The position numbers and the translations under genes are program-made. Positions 8,710-16,433 of a stretch of 42,921 bases of DNA are shown here, piece by piece. Below the pieces are notes generated by a model. That model was not told where the DNA came from. It saw only the letters and a list, made by a program, of their open reading frames with translations, and did no database searches. Within the stretch, counting starts at the first letter, position 1; each line of letters starts with the position of its first letter. Origin of the DNA: a bacterium (GTDB lineage: Bacteria; Verrucomicrobiota; Verrucomicrobiia; Limisphaerales; UBA11358); assembly GCA_021780375.1 (NCBI GenBank), contig JAJXYT010000184.1, positions 1 to 42,921 of the forward strand. Reading direction: 5' to 3'.

Positions 8710-9573
8710 ATGCGCAAACGCATTTGGAAAAAAGTCAGCGCGTGGCCCGCGGGCGGCAAGCCGTGGCTGGCACTGGCCGGTGCCCTGGCCATCCTGCTGC
8801 TGGCGGTCATTTCCTGCAGCACGGTCAACCGCGCCGTGGTGCAACTCCCCCATTATCCGGGCGCCACCTACATCGGCTCCGACCAATGCGACATGTGCCA
8901 TGACGACATCTACAAGGACTTCGCCACCGCCGATCACGCGCGGCTGATGGCCCGGGGAACCAACGCGCTGGACGCCGGCTGCGAATCCTGTCACGGCCCG
9001 TGCAGCACTCACGCGGAATCGGGCGGAGACACGAAACCGCCTTACACCTTCACTTCCGGCCGTGCGGAGACGAGCAGCTATGGTGCGCACCTCGCGGTCG
9101 AGCCGGCGCGCTCGGAGGAAACGGTTTGTTATACCTGTCACGCCGACGTGCGCGGGCAGTTCAATCTGCCCAATCACCATCCCGTGCCGGAAGGCAGAAT
9201 GACCTGCACGGATTGCCATGACCCGCACAAAGGCTCCATTTTCAAAGGCGGCGGCACTTCCATCCTTTCGGAAAATGAGATGTGCCTGCGCTGTCATCCC
9301 GCGCAACAGGGTCCGTTCATATTCGAGCACGAAGCCATCCGCGAAGGCTGCACCACTTGTCATAACCCGCACGGCTCGGTTAATCCCAAGCTGCTGGTCA
9401 ATCGCAACTCGAACCTCTGTTTGAAATGCCACTTTGTGCAGCAGACGAGCAGCGGCCAGTTGCTCATTGGCGGCTCCGACCACACGTATCGCCTCCAACA
9501 AGGCACGTGCTGGACCGCCGGTTGCCACGAGGCGGTGCACGGCTCCCGCGTGAACCCGGCGCTGCAATTTTAA
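8710..9573 (+). CDS. Octaheme MtrA/DmsE-like cytochrome, probable lipoprotein
   Basis: A 287-residue cytochrome of the MtrA/DmsE/PioA type, the family that fills an outer-membrane barrel and carries electrons across it. Seven CxxCH motifs start at residues 60, 91, 140, 166, 192, 214 and 237. An eighth site is CWTAGCH (CX4CH) at 267-273, followed by EAVHGS, as at the end of MtrA/DmsE proteins. Classical members have ten hemes, so this is a short form. The N-terminus has a positive stretch, a hydrophobic core at 19-35 and VISC at 33-36, which fits a lipobox and suggests a lipid-anchored protein. The barrel gene follows 18 bases downstream. Assignment to the family is strong; direction of electron flow is unknown. 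Confidence 0.9.
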   Translation: MRKRIWKKVSAWPAGGKPWLALAGALAILLLAVISCSTVNRAVVQLPHYPGATYIGSDQCDMCHDDIYKDFATADHARLMARGTNALDAGCESCHGPCSTHAESGGDTKPPYTFTSGRAETSSYGAHLAVEPARSEETVCYTCHADVRGQFNLPNHHPVPEGRMTCTDCHDPHKGSIFKGGGTSILSENEMCLRCHPAQQGPFIFEHEAIREGCTTCHNPHGSVNPKLLVNRNSNLCLKCHFVQQTSSGQLLIGGSDHTYRLQQGTCWTAGCHEAVHGSRVNPALQF

Positions 9574-9591
9574 TTTTGATTTATTTTGAAG

Positions 9592-11769
9592 ATGAAACCC
9601 TTTGAACGCTATCAGACGCGACCTTCGGATGGCACCGGGGCGCAGCCGGCCCGCCCACTCGCGGTGGGAGGACTGGCCTCCGGTCCGGCGCGCCGGGGTT
9701 CATTCTGGCTGATAGGTATGTTGCTGCTGGCTTTCGGCGCGCTGGCGCAAGCCGATGACACCAACAGCCCGTCGCTGTCGCCGCAGGATTATTTTGAAGG
9801 CGGTCCGAAAACCTACAATGACTGGATTACGCTTTCCACCGGCGGCCTGTTGACCCACGGCAACCAGGCGCAGGCGGAGGAAAATCTGCATTGGGGCGCC
9901 GGCCCTTTTGGCGGCATCGAGGACCTGCATGTGCAGGGCAGCCCGTTCACCAACACCGTGCTCACCCTGGACGGTCACTCGATTTTTGACGACCACGATT
10001 ATTCATTGAGCCTGGGGTTGACGCATCCCGACCTTTGGTTTCTCCGGTTCCACGCGGAGAATTTCCGTACCTGGTACAACGACGCCGGCGGATTTTATCC
10101 GCCGACCGGGACGGAGTATGCCAGTCCGTCCGGCGCGCTGGCGCTGGACCGCGGCGAGTACTCTTTTGCCGGCGGCCTGACGCTGCCGAAACTGCCCGCC
10201 CTCACCTTCAAGTACTCGCATCGTTACCGTGACGGCGATAAAAGTTCCACCATCTGGAGCCCGGTGCACCCCGACCTTTTCACTGATCCGGCGCTGGTGC
10301 AGGGATTGGCGCCCAGCTTTTACAACCTGGACGAAAAGATTGACACCTTTGAACTGGACGCCAAACAGCATATCAAAGCGACCGACCTGACATTGGGCCT
10401 GCGTTATGAAACGGCGGATTTGAATGACACACTCTACACCACGCGATTCTTGAACGACCCCATCCCGCCCTCCGCTCCTTATGTCACGGACCAACAAAAA
10501 ACCACCTACGACCTGTTCAATCTGAACGCCTCCAGCGAGACCTGGATCAAGCAAAACCTGCTCTTTTCAACCGGGTTCATGTTCGCCAATCTCGACAATG
10601 ATTTCTCCGGCAACCGGATTTATGGCAATGGTTTCAACGCCGCTTACACGCCCAGCCCCTCCAGCGGCTACGGCTATACCAACCTCCTCGGCGATTCGCA
10701 CATGCAGGAATACGTGCTGGACCTGAACCTGATGTCCATTCCCGTCAAAACCGTCACCCTCGTGCCGGCCATCCGCGTGCAGAAGGAAAGCTGGGATGCG
10801 CATTCGAGCGGGGGCAGTACGTTGAGCATTTTCCCCTCCGACTCGTTTGACGGCCAAAGCTCACGGGACGTGATTGACGTGACCGAAAGCCTGGATGCGC
10901 GCTATACCGGCGTGACCAATTGGGTCTTCTCCGGCCGCGGCGAATGGGAACAAGGCCAGGGAAGCCTGACGCAATCCGGCGGCCTTGCCCAGGTGGATGG
11001 CATCGGCGTGTCACCAATCCTCACGTCGGGCGAAACGGACGACGGCCGGTTCTTTCAGAAATACTCCCTGGGCGCGCGCTGGTATCCGCTCCGCCGCCTC
11101 ACCCTCGATCTGGGCGGTTATTACAAGGACAACCGGTACGATTACAGCAACCCGACCAACAGCGCGGTCAACGACATTTCCCTGCAGAGCTTCGAGACGT
11201 ATGACATTAACACGCGGCTCACGCTCCGCCCCATCCAGAACGTCACGCTGGTCGGCCGCTATGAATACCAGTACTCCACGGTGAACACCCGGCCGGATCC
11301 GGCCTCGGGATTGAACGAAGTCGAATCTTCGCGGATGATCAGCCATATTGTGGCGGGGGACGTCAGTTGGACGCCCTGGTCACGGTTGAGCCTGCAAGCG
11401 GGGATTGATTCCGTCTGGAGCAAGACCAAAACACCGGTCACGGATTACACCCAGGCCATCCTGAATTCGCAGAACAACTACTGGACGGTGAATTTTTCCG
11501 CCGATTTCGTCGTGGACAACAAGACCGATTTGGACGTGGCCTATTTTTATTACCAGGCGGACGATTTTCAGAACGCCTCCACCGCCGGCCTGTCAACCGG
11601 CGCCGGGGCCTACGAGCACGGTGTCACCACCACGTTGACCCGCCGGATCACCCAAAATCTGCGGGCGAGTTTGAAATACGGCTACTACAATTACGCGGAC
11701 GAAGCCTCCGGCGGTTTCAACAACTTTGAAGCCCACCTGATTTTCGCCAGCCTGCAATACCGGTTTTAG
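9592..11769 (+). CDS. MtrB/PioB-like outer-membrane beta-barrel of a porin-cytochrome complex
   Basis: A 725-residue protein with an unusually long N-region before the signal-peptide core (about residues 39-55, ending ALAQADD). The mature part consists of alternating amphipathic strands rich in Tyr, Thr, Asn and Asp (for example LTLDLGGYYKDNRYDYS, ASLKYGYYNYAD) and ends in the aromatic LQYRF, the classical barrel C-terminal signal. Length and layout fit MtrB/PioB proteins, the large barrels that sheathe MtrA-type cytochromes. No cysteine is present in the whole product, so the CXXC found near the N-terminus of Shewanella MtrB is missing here. The ATG at 9592 is chosen over a TTG two codons upstream. 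Together with the octaheme cytochrome it should form the trans-outer-membrane wire. Confidence 0.87.
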   Translation: MKPFERYQTRPSDGTGAQPARPLAVGGLASGPARRGSFWLIGMLLLAFGALAQADDTNSPSLSPQDYFEGGPKTYNDWITLSTGGLLTHGNQAQAEENLHWGAGPFGGIEDLHVQGSPFTNTVLTLDGHSIFDDHDYSLSLGLTHPDLWFLRFHAENFRTWYNDAGGFYPPTGTEYASPSGALALDRGEYSFAGGLTLPKLPALTFKYSHRYRDGDKSSTIWSPVHPDLFTDPALVQGLAPSFYNLDEKIDTFELDAKQHIKATDLTLGLRYETADLNDTLYTTRFLNDPIPPSAPYVTDQQKTTYDLFNLNASSETWIKQNLLFSTGFMFANLDNDFSGNRIYGNGFNAAYTPSPSSGYGYTNLLGDSHMQEYVLDLNLMSIPVKTVTLVPAIRVQKESWDAHSSGGSTLSIFPSDSFDGQSSRDVIDVTESLDARYTGVTNWVFSGRGEWEQGQGSLTQSGGLAQVDGIGVSPILTSGETDDGRFFQKYSLGARWYPLRRLTLDLGGYYKDNRYDYSNPTNSAVNDISLQSFETYDINTRLTLRPIQNVTLVGRYEYQYSTVNTRPDPASGLNEVESSRMISHIVAGDVSWTPWSRLSLQAGIDSVWSKTKTPVTDYTQAILNSQNNYWTVNFSADFVVDNKTDLDVAYFYYQADDFQNASTAGLSTGAGAYEHGVTTTLTRRITQNLRASLKYGYYNYADEASGGFNNFEAHLIFASLQYRF

Positions 11770-11857
11770 CCGCTCACTGACAACGCTTGCTTGCGGCTGT
11801 AAACGCAGATGGACGCAAATTTGAGCGCCGCCAAACAGCGCAAAAGTCCCAACACTT

Positions 11858-11959
11858 TGTCTTCTGTTCTCTGGTTTTTGCCATCTTCCATCCACTATCT
11901 ACTTTCTACTATCTACCAACTCCTGACCGCCTTTAGAATTTAGAATTCAGAATTCAGCC
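11858..11959. repeat. Degenerate 7-base repeat tract 1
   Basis: From 11858 to 11927 there are ten consecutive 7-base units, nearly all ending in C (for example TGTTCTC, TACTTTC, TACTATC). After a 4-base break, four more units (TTTAGAA twice, TTCAGAA, TTCAGCC) run 11932-11959. The last units contain the stop codon and final codons of the minus-strand PEP-CTERM gene. Unit sequence drifts but the period stays at seven. Confidence 0.75.
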
Positions 11960-12888
11960 TTAACCCACCGCCTGCAACGGCGCGAAGCGGGCAGCGCAAA
12001 CATGCCCAGTCCCAGCATCGCCCAGGATGCCGGCTCCGGCACCAAGACAATACCAACCGGCGCGGTCAATCCCGTCACGAGCGAAGCATTCACAACGCCG
12101 CCCGAAGTCGTATATTCTCCGATTGAGCCGTTTCCGGTCATGGTGCCTTCATTGACCACGAACAGGTTTCCATTCCCATCCAGCGCAAGACTGGACGGGA
12201 CATTCAATCCGGTAATCAGCGAAGCGTTCACCACGGTTCCGGAAGTGGTGTATTCGCCGACTTCGTTGCTCCCTTCTTCAGCCACGAATAAGTGGCCTTC
12301 ACTATCAATCGCCATCGCGCGCGGGTTGGTTAAACCGGTAATCAGCGAAGTGTTTATCACCTGACCCGAAGCTGTGTATTCGCCAACGGTGCTCTGACCA
12401 TAGAAAGCACCACTGGTCACAAACAGATCGCCTTGTCCATCCACCGCCATGGCGGTAGGCCGGGTCAGCCCTGTGATCAGCGAAGCGTTTAGGGTCTGTC
12501 CTGAGACGGTATATTCGCCAATCGCCCCAGCCAATCCATTGATAACAAACAGGTGACCGTCTGCATCCGCCGTCAGGCCCGCTGGTTGCAGCAACCCGGT
12601 GATGAACGAAGCGTTTACGGTTGCTCCTGACAGTGTGTATTCTCCAATCCGGCCTCGCCAGGGAAGGATAAATGGAAAAACTGAGCAGACAAACAGATGA
12701 CCGTTTCCATCCGCAGCCATCCCGCCGAATTCATCCAAACCTGGAATCAGTGAATTGCTTATCGGTACTCCGTCAGTTGTGTATTCGGCAATGCGCGTCT
12801 GCTGCCCGGCGAATGCCACATAGATTTGGCCATAAGCTGGCGGCGTTGGCAGGAATCCGGCCAAAATCACAAGCAACGCGCAGTACAT
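11947..12888 (-). CDS. Secreted repeat protein with PEP-CTERM sorting signal (NHL/beta-propeller-like)
   Basis: A 313-residue exported protein. The start MYCALLVILAG at 12888 gives a clean signal peptide ending PAYG and has a strong GGAGGGG ribosome site. The further upstream ATG lies in the 7-base repeat tract and is rejected. The body has six copies, the last incomplete, of a roughly 45-residue unit with consensus IGEYTxSGxxxNASLITGL...DGxGxLFV. This resembles NHL/SMP-30-type propeller blades. The C-terminus VPEPASWAMLGLGMFAL followed by RRCRR is a PEP-CTERM signal, which in known systems is processed by an exosortase and marks proteins for the cell surface or matrix. No exosortase gene is in the window. 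The final residues (KAEF) are encoded by the repeat tract. Confidence 0.85.
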   Translation of the reverse strand: MYCALLVILAGFLPTPPAYGQIYVAFAGQQTRIAEYTTDGVPISNSLIPGLDEFGGMAADGNGHLFVCSVFPFILPWRGRIGEYTLSGATVNASFITGLLQPAGLTADADGHLFVINGLAGAIGEYTVSGQTLNASLITGLTRPTAMAVDGQGDLFVTSGAFYGQSTVGEYTASGQVINTSLITGLTNPRAMAIDSEGHLFVAEEGSNEVGEYTTSGTVVNASLITGLNVPSSLALDGNGNLFVVNEGTMTGNGSIGEYTTSGGVVNASLVTGLTAPVGIVLVPEPASWAMLGLGMFALPASRRCRRWVKAEF

Positions 12889-12913
12889 CCCCTCCGCCCT
12901 CTGTACTTGGACC

Positions 12914-12990
12914 TTCAATGTTCGATGTTCAACGTTCAATGTTATCCCGTCCCTCGCCTTCAGTTTTTAGCCTTCAGAATTCAGAATTCA
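12914..12990. repeat. Degenerate 7-base repeat tract 2
   Basis: Eleven consecutive 7-base units in one unbroken phase. The first four are of the TTCAATG type, three middle units are strongly diverged, and the last units are GCCTTCA and GAATTCA twice. It lies between the promoter of the PEP-CTERM gene and the 3' end of the PEP-CTERM remnant, and it supplies the last codons of that remnant. Confidence 0.75.
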
Positions 12991-13244
12991 GCCTTTCTTT
13001 TAACATAGCGCCTGCAACGGCGCAAAGCGAGCAGCGCAAACGTGCCGTCCCAACATCGCCCAGACTGGTGGCTCCGGCACGGGCAAAGTTACACCTTGGA
13101 AGGCCAAGGGACCATTCCCGGAAACCCCGGAGACAAAGGTGCTTTGCGTTCCGTCCGGAGCGATTTCGATGATGTTGCCGTCCGATGTAAACAGATTTTG
13201 TGCCCGCACGCCGCCGGCCGGCAACAGGACTGCGGACGCCCAGA
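12981..13244 (-). pseudogene. Remnant of a second PEP-CTERM protein gene (5' truncated, frameshifted)
   Basis: Minus-strand translation gives the end of a signal-peptide-like stretch (AVLLPAGGVRAQN), then LFTSDGNIIEIAPDGTQSTF and VSGVSGNGPLAF, then VPEPPVWAML, the start of a PEP-CTERM signal. After MLG the frame breaks. The expected continuation (GTFALLALRRCRRYVKRKAEF) is in another frame, as if two bases had been lost near 13045. No start codon precedes the signal peptide because the frame is closed just upstream. The 3' end closely matches the DNA at the end of the intact PEP-CTERM gene, including the 7-base repeat, so the two ends share ancestry. Confidence 0.65.
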
Positions 13245-13490
13245 CGACCCGGCAAAACGGTAGAAAATCAGATAATTTTCAAAATCATCCACGCGTCACG
13301 ATCGGATGTTCTTCAAATCCCTGCCGCGAAGTGTTCGCCGCCGGCCTTCCAGCGGTTGCAATGCCAGGCTTTCAACCGTGCCGTCAATCGCCTCGAGAAA
13401 GCGCAGCGCCGCTTCAGGCTGCGGATCGTTGTCCTCCTGCTCCATCAGTTCATACACCCGCAACGCCTCGCGGATGACCTCATTTTGAGC
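13245..13490 (-). pseudogene. Remnant of a parD-parE type toxin-antitoxin pair
   Basis: The minus-strand frame reads NEVIREALRVYELMEQ, which is ParD-like (compare the common SEVIREALRLLE). It then runs without a break into ALRFLEAIDGTVESLA...LEGRRR...DLKNIRS, a TGA at 13296-13298, and RVDDFENYLIFYRFAG. The latter is the ParE toxin pattern ending FENYLIFYR. In ParE relatives a Trp usually stands where the TGA is, so this looks like TGG-to-TGA decay. The end of parD and start of parE appear fused by deletion, and the ParE C-terminus is missing, replaced by the PEP-CTERM remnant. It cannot encode a working toxin. Confidence 0.7.
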
Positions 13491-13835
13491 TAATGCTTTG
13501 GTTCCTGCGTGCTTCCGCCATAACCAGATCGATCCTCATTACTGAGATAATTGTGAAACTCCAGCCGCGACACGCATTTGCTCCTTTTTTTTGACGCGAC
13601 CTGCGCCGGACCTGGCATTTTTTTCAAGGAGTTGAGAGTTGAAGATTGAAAGTTGAGCCGTGTTCGTTTCACTTCGCCGCGCCAAGGAGTTGAGGCCAAG
13701 GGGCCGAGAGTTGATTACCGCATAGCGGGACAGGGTGTTGAATGTTGAATGTTCAAGGCTGCCCTGCAATCGGCGCATTCACTCTTTTCTTGGCCTCGGC
13801 CAATACCCCGTATCCGGGTTCCGCCACTGGACGCT
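13491..13835. other. Gene-free repeat-rich spacer with degenerate 7-base tract 3
   Basis: No supported gene. Units such as AGTTGAG, AGTTGAA and GATTGAA in 7-base steps start at 13630, and a second block of the TGTTGAA type lies at 13735-13755. The DNA between is more diverged but contains related motifs at 13686-13713. A frame entering from 13699 on the minus strand contains RSGYGGSTQE just before the parD remnant and may be its broken N-terminal part. Confidence 0.55.
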
Positions 13836-14333
13836 TCAACGACCGAACAGGCCGTAACGCGCGCAAAATTGCCGCCCGCGGCCCGCCAACAACCAGACCG
13901 ACAACACCAGCAGCAAACAATTTTCCAATAGCTTCCGGCAAATAAATTCTTCGCCGGCGCCGCAGCCGCAATCAAACTTCACCGCGCAGAAGGGGATGTT
14001 CTGCGCCGCGTGCAGCAGCAGGGCCCGATGCCACACCAGCAGGGTGAACGGCACCAGCATGGCCGCCAGGGCCAGGGCCGTCCCGCGCACCGCCACACCG
14101 GCCAGCAACAACAACCCGCAGAACATTTCGAACCACGGCAACCCCGCGGCGATGGAGTTCAAAAGCAGGGCGTTCTGCGTCAGGCCGTACTGGTGCGCGA
14201 GTTTCAAAAAATCGACGGGGTGCAACGCCTTGGCCAGACCCAGGAAAAGAAAAGCCGCGCCCAGCGACCATCGGGCCAGGACCGTGAAAAGGTTTATGAC
14301 GGCAACCCTTCGGATGGGATAATCGCTGGTCAT
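13836..14333 (-). CDS. MauE/DoxX-family membrane protein
   Basis: A 165-residue integral membrane protein with about four transmembrane helices (near 15-35, 57-80, 82-105 and 137-155). It carries a conserved-looking FDCGCG motif at about residues 124-129 before the last helix. Helix layout and the Cys pair fit the MauE/DoxX group. MauE is needed for maturation of a disulfide-rich periplasmic dehydrogenase subunit, and relatives act in periplasmic redox or thiol chemistry. Its ATG overlaps the stop of the rhodanese gene (ATGA), so the two are translationally coupled. A role in keeping cytochrome cysteines or periplasmic sulfur species in the right redox state is possible but inferred. Confidence 0.75.
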   Translation of the reverse strand: MTSDYPIRRVAVINLFTVLARWSLGAAFLFLGLAKALHPVDFLKLAHQYGLTQNALLLNSIAAGLPWFEMFCGLLLLAGVAVRGTALALAAMLVPFTLLVWHRALLLHAAQNIPFCAVKFDCGCGAGEEFICRKLLENCLLLVLSVWLLAGRGRQFCARYGLFGR

Positions 14334-15067
14334 TGAATGGCGATGCTCAAGTTGCCGCTGTTGCGCGCGCCAACTTCAACCGGTTGATGGTTGGTGGTCC
14401 ATTCGGTGATGCCGCCGCCATAGATGACCATCTTCCGGCTGGCAATCCCCACGTCTCGCAGCAGGAGCGCCGCCGTTTTGCTGTCGTCACAATCGCCGCC
14501 GTTGCAGTAAACCACGATTTGTTCCGCCGCCCGGCAAACCGGCAGCACGGCGGGGAAATATTTTTCCGGATGATAAGGGTCGAATTCGTAAGCCCCGGGA
14601 ATGTGGCCGCCGAGGTAATGTTCCTCGTCGCGGGCGTCAATGAACACGATGGCGCCCGCCTTCAAATGCGAGTTGTGAAAAAGTTCCACCGCCCGGAGCC
14701 GGTCCACCACCGGCAATTCTTGCGGCTGCTTTGGCGCCGCCGGCGGTGCTGGCGAAGCAATTACCGCAGCCTGGGCACCGGGAACGGCTTCGGGCGGGTT
14801 GGCGACGGCACTTGCCGGCGCCGCTTCAGGGGTCCCCGTCGGAAAATAATTCCGGGCCAGCGACAGACCCCGCGGCGAGACCTGGTTGGCGGCAAACGCG
14901 AAAACCACTCCCGCCGCCGCGACGAGCACGGCTTCCCGCAAAATCTTTCCGGCCGCGCTCCGGCGGTCCGTCACCTTAATCTGGACAGGTTGGTCTTTCA
15001 CACAGAACCGGCCGCCCGCGCGAATCCGGTCGCCGTACAAGAAGTCATTTTTCGGCGTCCGATGCAA
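14330..15067 (-). CDS. Membrane-anchored rhodanese-domain protein
   Basis: A 245-residue protein with a transmembrane anchor at about 45-62 (AVLVAAAGVVFAFAA), an Ala/Pro linker to about 118, and a rhodanese domain from about 125. Domain marks are VFIDARDEEHYLGGHIPGA and the active loop VVYCNGGDCDDS, with Cys in the persulfide-carrying position, then MVIYGGGITEW. Rhodaneses move sulfane sulfur. The domain is predicted to face the periplasm. It is cotranscribed with the MauE/DoxX gene and divergent from the first monoheme cytochrome. The start is uncertain: no strong ribosome site precedes the ATG, and an in-frame GTG lies 22 codons on. Confidence 0.83.
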   Translation of the reverse strand: MHRTPKNDFLYGDRIRAGGRFCVKDQPVQIKVTDRRSAAGKILREAVLVAAAGVVFAFAANQVSPRGLSLARNYFPTGTPEAAPASAVANPPEAVPGAQAAVIASPAPPAAPKQPQELPVVDRLRAVELFHNSHLKAGAIVFIDARDEEHYLGGHIPGAYEFDPYHPEKYFPAVLPVCRAAEQIVVYCNGGDCDDSKTAALLLRDVGIASRKMVIYGGGITEWTTNHQPVEVGARNSGNLSIAIQ

Positions 15068-15109
15068 GAGAATGCTCGATCCGGCAGGGTCTTAAATCAG
15101 CTCGGAATT

Positions 15110-15144
15110 CCGCCTTCAGGCGGCCCGGGACCGCGCAATCGCGG
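15110..15144. repeat. Two adjacent short hairpins
   Basis: CCGCC-TTCA-GGCGG (15110-15123) and CCGCG-CAAT-CGCGG (15131-15144) are two perfect 5-bp stems with 4-base loops, seven bases apart. They lie in the divergent spacer between the rhodanese gene and the first monoheme cytochrome. The architecture resembles the hairpin pair at 5432-5475. Confidence 0.45.
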
Positions 15145-15238
15145 AACCCCAATCAGGACATTACCCTCGACTTGCAAACGGATCACCGATAGCACGATTA
15201 TTTAAATTGATTTAATTGAGATATATAATAATCTTTTA

Positions 15239-15268
15239 TTGTTGGCTGTAAATCAATTTCCGTGTAGT
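15239..15268 (+). promoter_or_regulatory. Candidate promoter of the first monoheme cytochrome
   Basis: TTGTTG (15239-15244) and TGTAGT (15263-15268) are separated by 18 bases. The same arrangement, TTGTTC-18-TATAGT, occurs upstream of the paralogous gene at 16434. In both cases it sits inside an AT-rich block of about 85 bases that aligns well between the two loci, which supports function. The implied leader is about 170 bases. Confidence 0.45.
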
Positions 15269-15445
15269 AAAGGGCAAACAAGGAGTGGCGCGGTTTGCGT
15301 TATTCTTTAGATTGTCACTGTGATGAAGCTGTGGCGAAGAACGGCAGCGGGCCGGCAAATCAAAGACCCGACGGGAACCGGGTGGCTGGCCGGGGCTGAT
15401 GTTTGGTTTGACAAAACCGCGCGGGGCTTCTTTAGTACAGAGATT

Positions 15446-15802
15446 ATGAAAATGAAAAATAGACCTGTTGCAAAAATGATCGTGATGGCCTGCCTGTTCG
15501 GAGGCGCGTTGTGCTGGTCCGCTGCGGCCGGCGATGTCACTGCGACCTGGAATATGAATTGCGCCGCCTGCCACGGCAAGGACGGCAAGGGCCAGACCAT
15601 GATGGGACACAAGTTGGCCATCAAGGATTTGACCGATGCCAAGGTCCAAGCGTCCTTTACCGATGACCAGGCCACCAAGGCCATCAAGGAAGGCGTCACC
15701 GAAAACGGCCAGACCAAAATGAAGGCGTTCGCCGACAAACTCAGCGACGACGACATCAAGGCCCTGGTGGCGCACGTCCGCTCTTTCAAACCGGCGTCCT
15801 AG
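15446..15802 (+). CDS. Small monoheme cytochrome c (class I), periplasmic
   Basis: A 118-residue protein. A signal peptide covers residues 1-28 (core IVMACLFGGALCW, end AAAG). It has one heme site CAACH at 39-43, followed by GKDGKGQTMMG, and a C-terminal helix KALVAHVRSF. A Met in KMKAF (about residue 92) is the probable sixth ligand. These are the marks of a class I cytochrome c of about 90 mature residues. The ATG at 15446 is the only start that gives a signal peptide; the frame is open further upstream. It is a close paralogue of the gene at 16434. Probable role: soluble shuttle between inner-membrane quinol-oxidising complexes and the outer-membrane conduit. Confidence 0.93.
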   Translation: MKMKNRPVAKMIVMACLFGGALCWSAAAGDVTATWNMNCAACHGKDGKGQTMMGHKLAIKDLTDAKVQASFTDDQATKAIKEGVTENGQTKMKAFADKLSDDDIKALVAHVRSFKPAS

Positions 15803-15911
15803 AGCGCCTTTTCAACTCCGTTCAAAGAGGGCGGAAGCAGGCCGGGACGCCAAAGCCAAGCAGGCGCGAGCTGGTCCAATCGTAAAGTGTCGTCGTGGTT
15901 CCAATAGATCA

Positions 15912-16154
15912 TTGGGTCAGAAGAAATCAACGCCTTTCCGGCGGGATGCTTTATTGAGGAGCTGGCTCAGTCTGGCTGGCGTCGTGTTTGCGGTGGCAAT
16001 GTGTTTTTCGGTCTCTTTCGGTTTGCCACTGAATCGGATCTTCCCTGCAGCAATCTCCATGTCGGGATGGCCTTTCACAGCATCCAACATAATATTTCCT
16101 GCCGGAAATCATTTTGGGGGCACGCCAACGCCAGCAATTATGCCGGTGTTTTAA
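15912..16154 (+). pseudogene. Possible N-terminal remnant of an ImcH/NapC-like cytochrome gene
   Basis: An 80-codon frame starting with TTG. Its residues 13-24 (ALLRSWLSLAGV) closely resemble SLLRNWLSLTGL at the start of the seven-heme cytochrome at 19567. A hydrophobic stretch follows, then the similarity stops and no heme motif appears. It may be a broken duplicate left when this region was rearranged between the two monoheme genes. The match is short, so this is tentative. No ribosome site is evident. Confidence 0.35.
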
Positions 16155-16213
16155 TCACCTTGTCTTTAATAATTATTTAAACTGTTTCGTTGATATAATA
16201 TAATAACTTTTTA

Positions 16214-16243
16214 TTGTTCTGCATTGCTCAATTTTGGTATAGT
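16214..16243 (+). promoter_or_regulatory. Candidate promoter of the second monoheme cytochrome and downstream genes
   Basis: TTGTTC (16214-16219), an 18-base spacer, and TATAGT (16238-16243). It matches the candidate at 15239-15268 in position, spacing and surroundings (upstream ATTATTTAAA and TTTTATTGTT, downstream GTAAAG). The next genes are closely packed to 19287, so this promoter may drive the whole quinol-oxidising module. Confidence 0.5.
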
Positions 16244-16433
16244 AAAGAACAAGGGAAGGTGAGCGTTTCTTCGGGTTTTCCGGGATTGTTCTTACACAGA
16301 GAAAACCGCGTCAGATTCAGCCATGGTCGCTAAAGGGCTCAAACGTTGTGCCGTGGATGCGAACGAGCCTGAGATCGCCGGTTTTCGAGCAAACATAGGC
16401 CGTGCAAAAAATCTGGTTAGAACTATTCTTCTT

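Noticed and set aside
12914-12990. 7-base tracts as CRISPR arrays
   Set aside because: Units are only seven bases with no spacers, and no cas genes are in the window.
14333-15205. 290-codon plus-strand frame opposite the rhodanese gene
   Set aside because: The minus strand has clear rhodanese motifs and a coupled partner gene; this frame has none.
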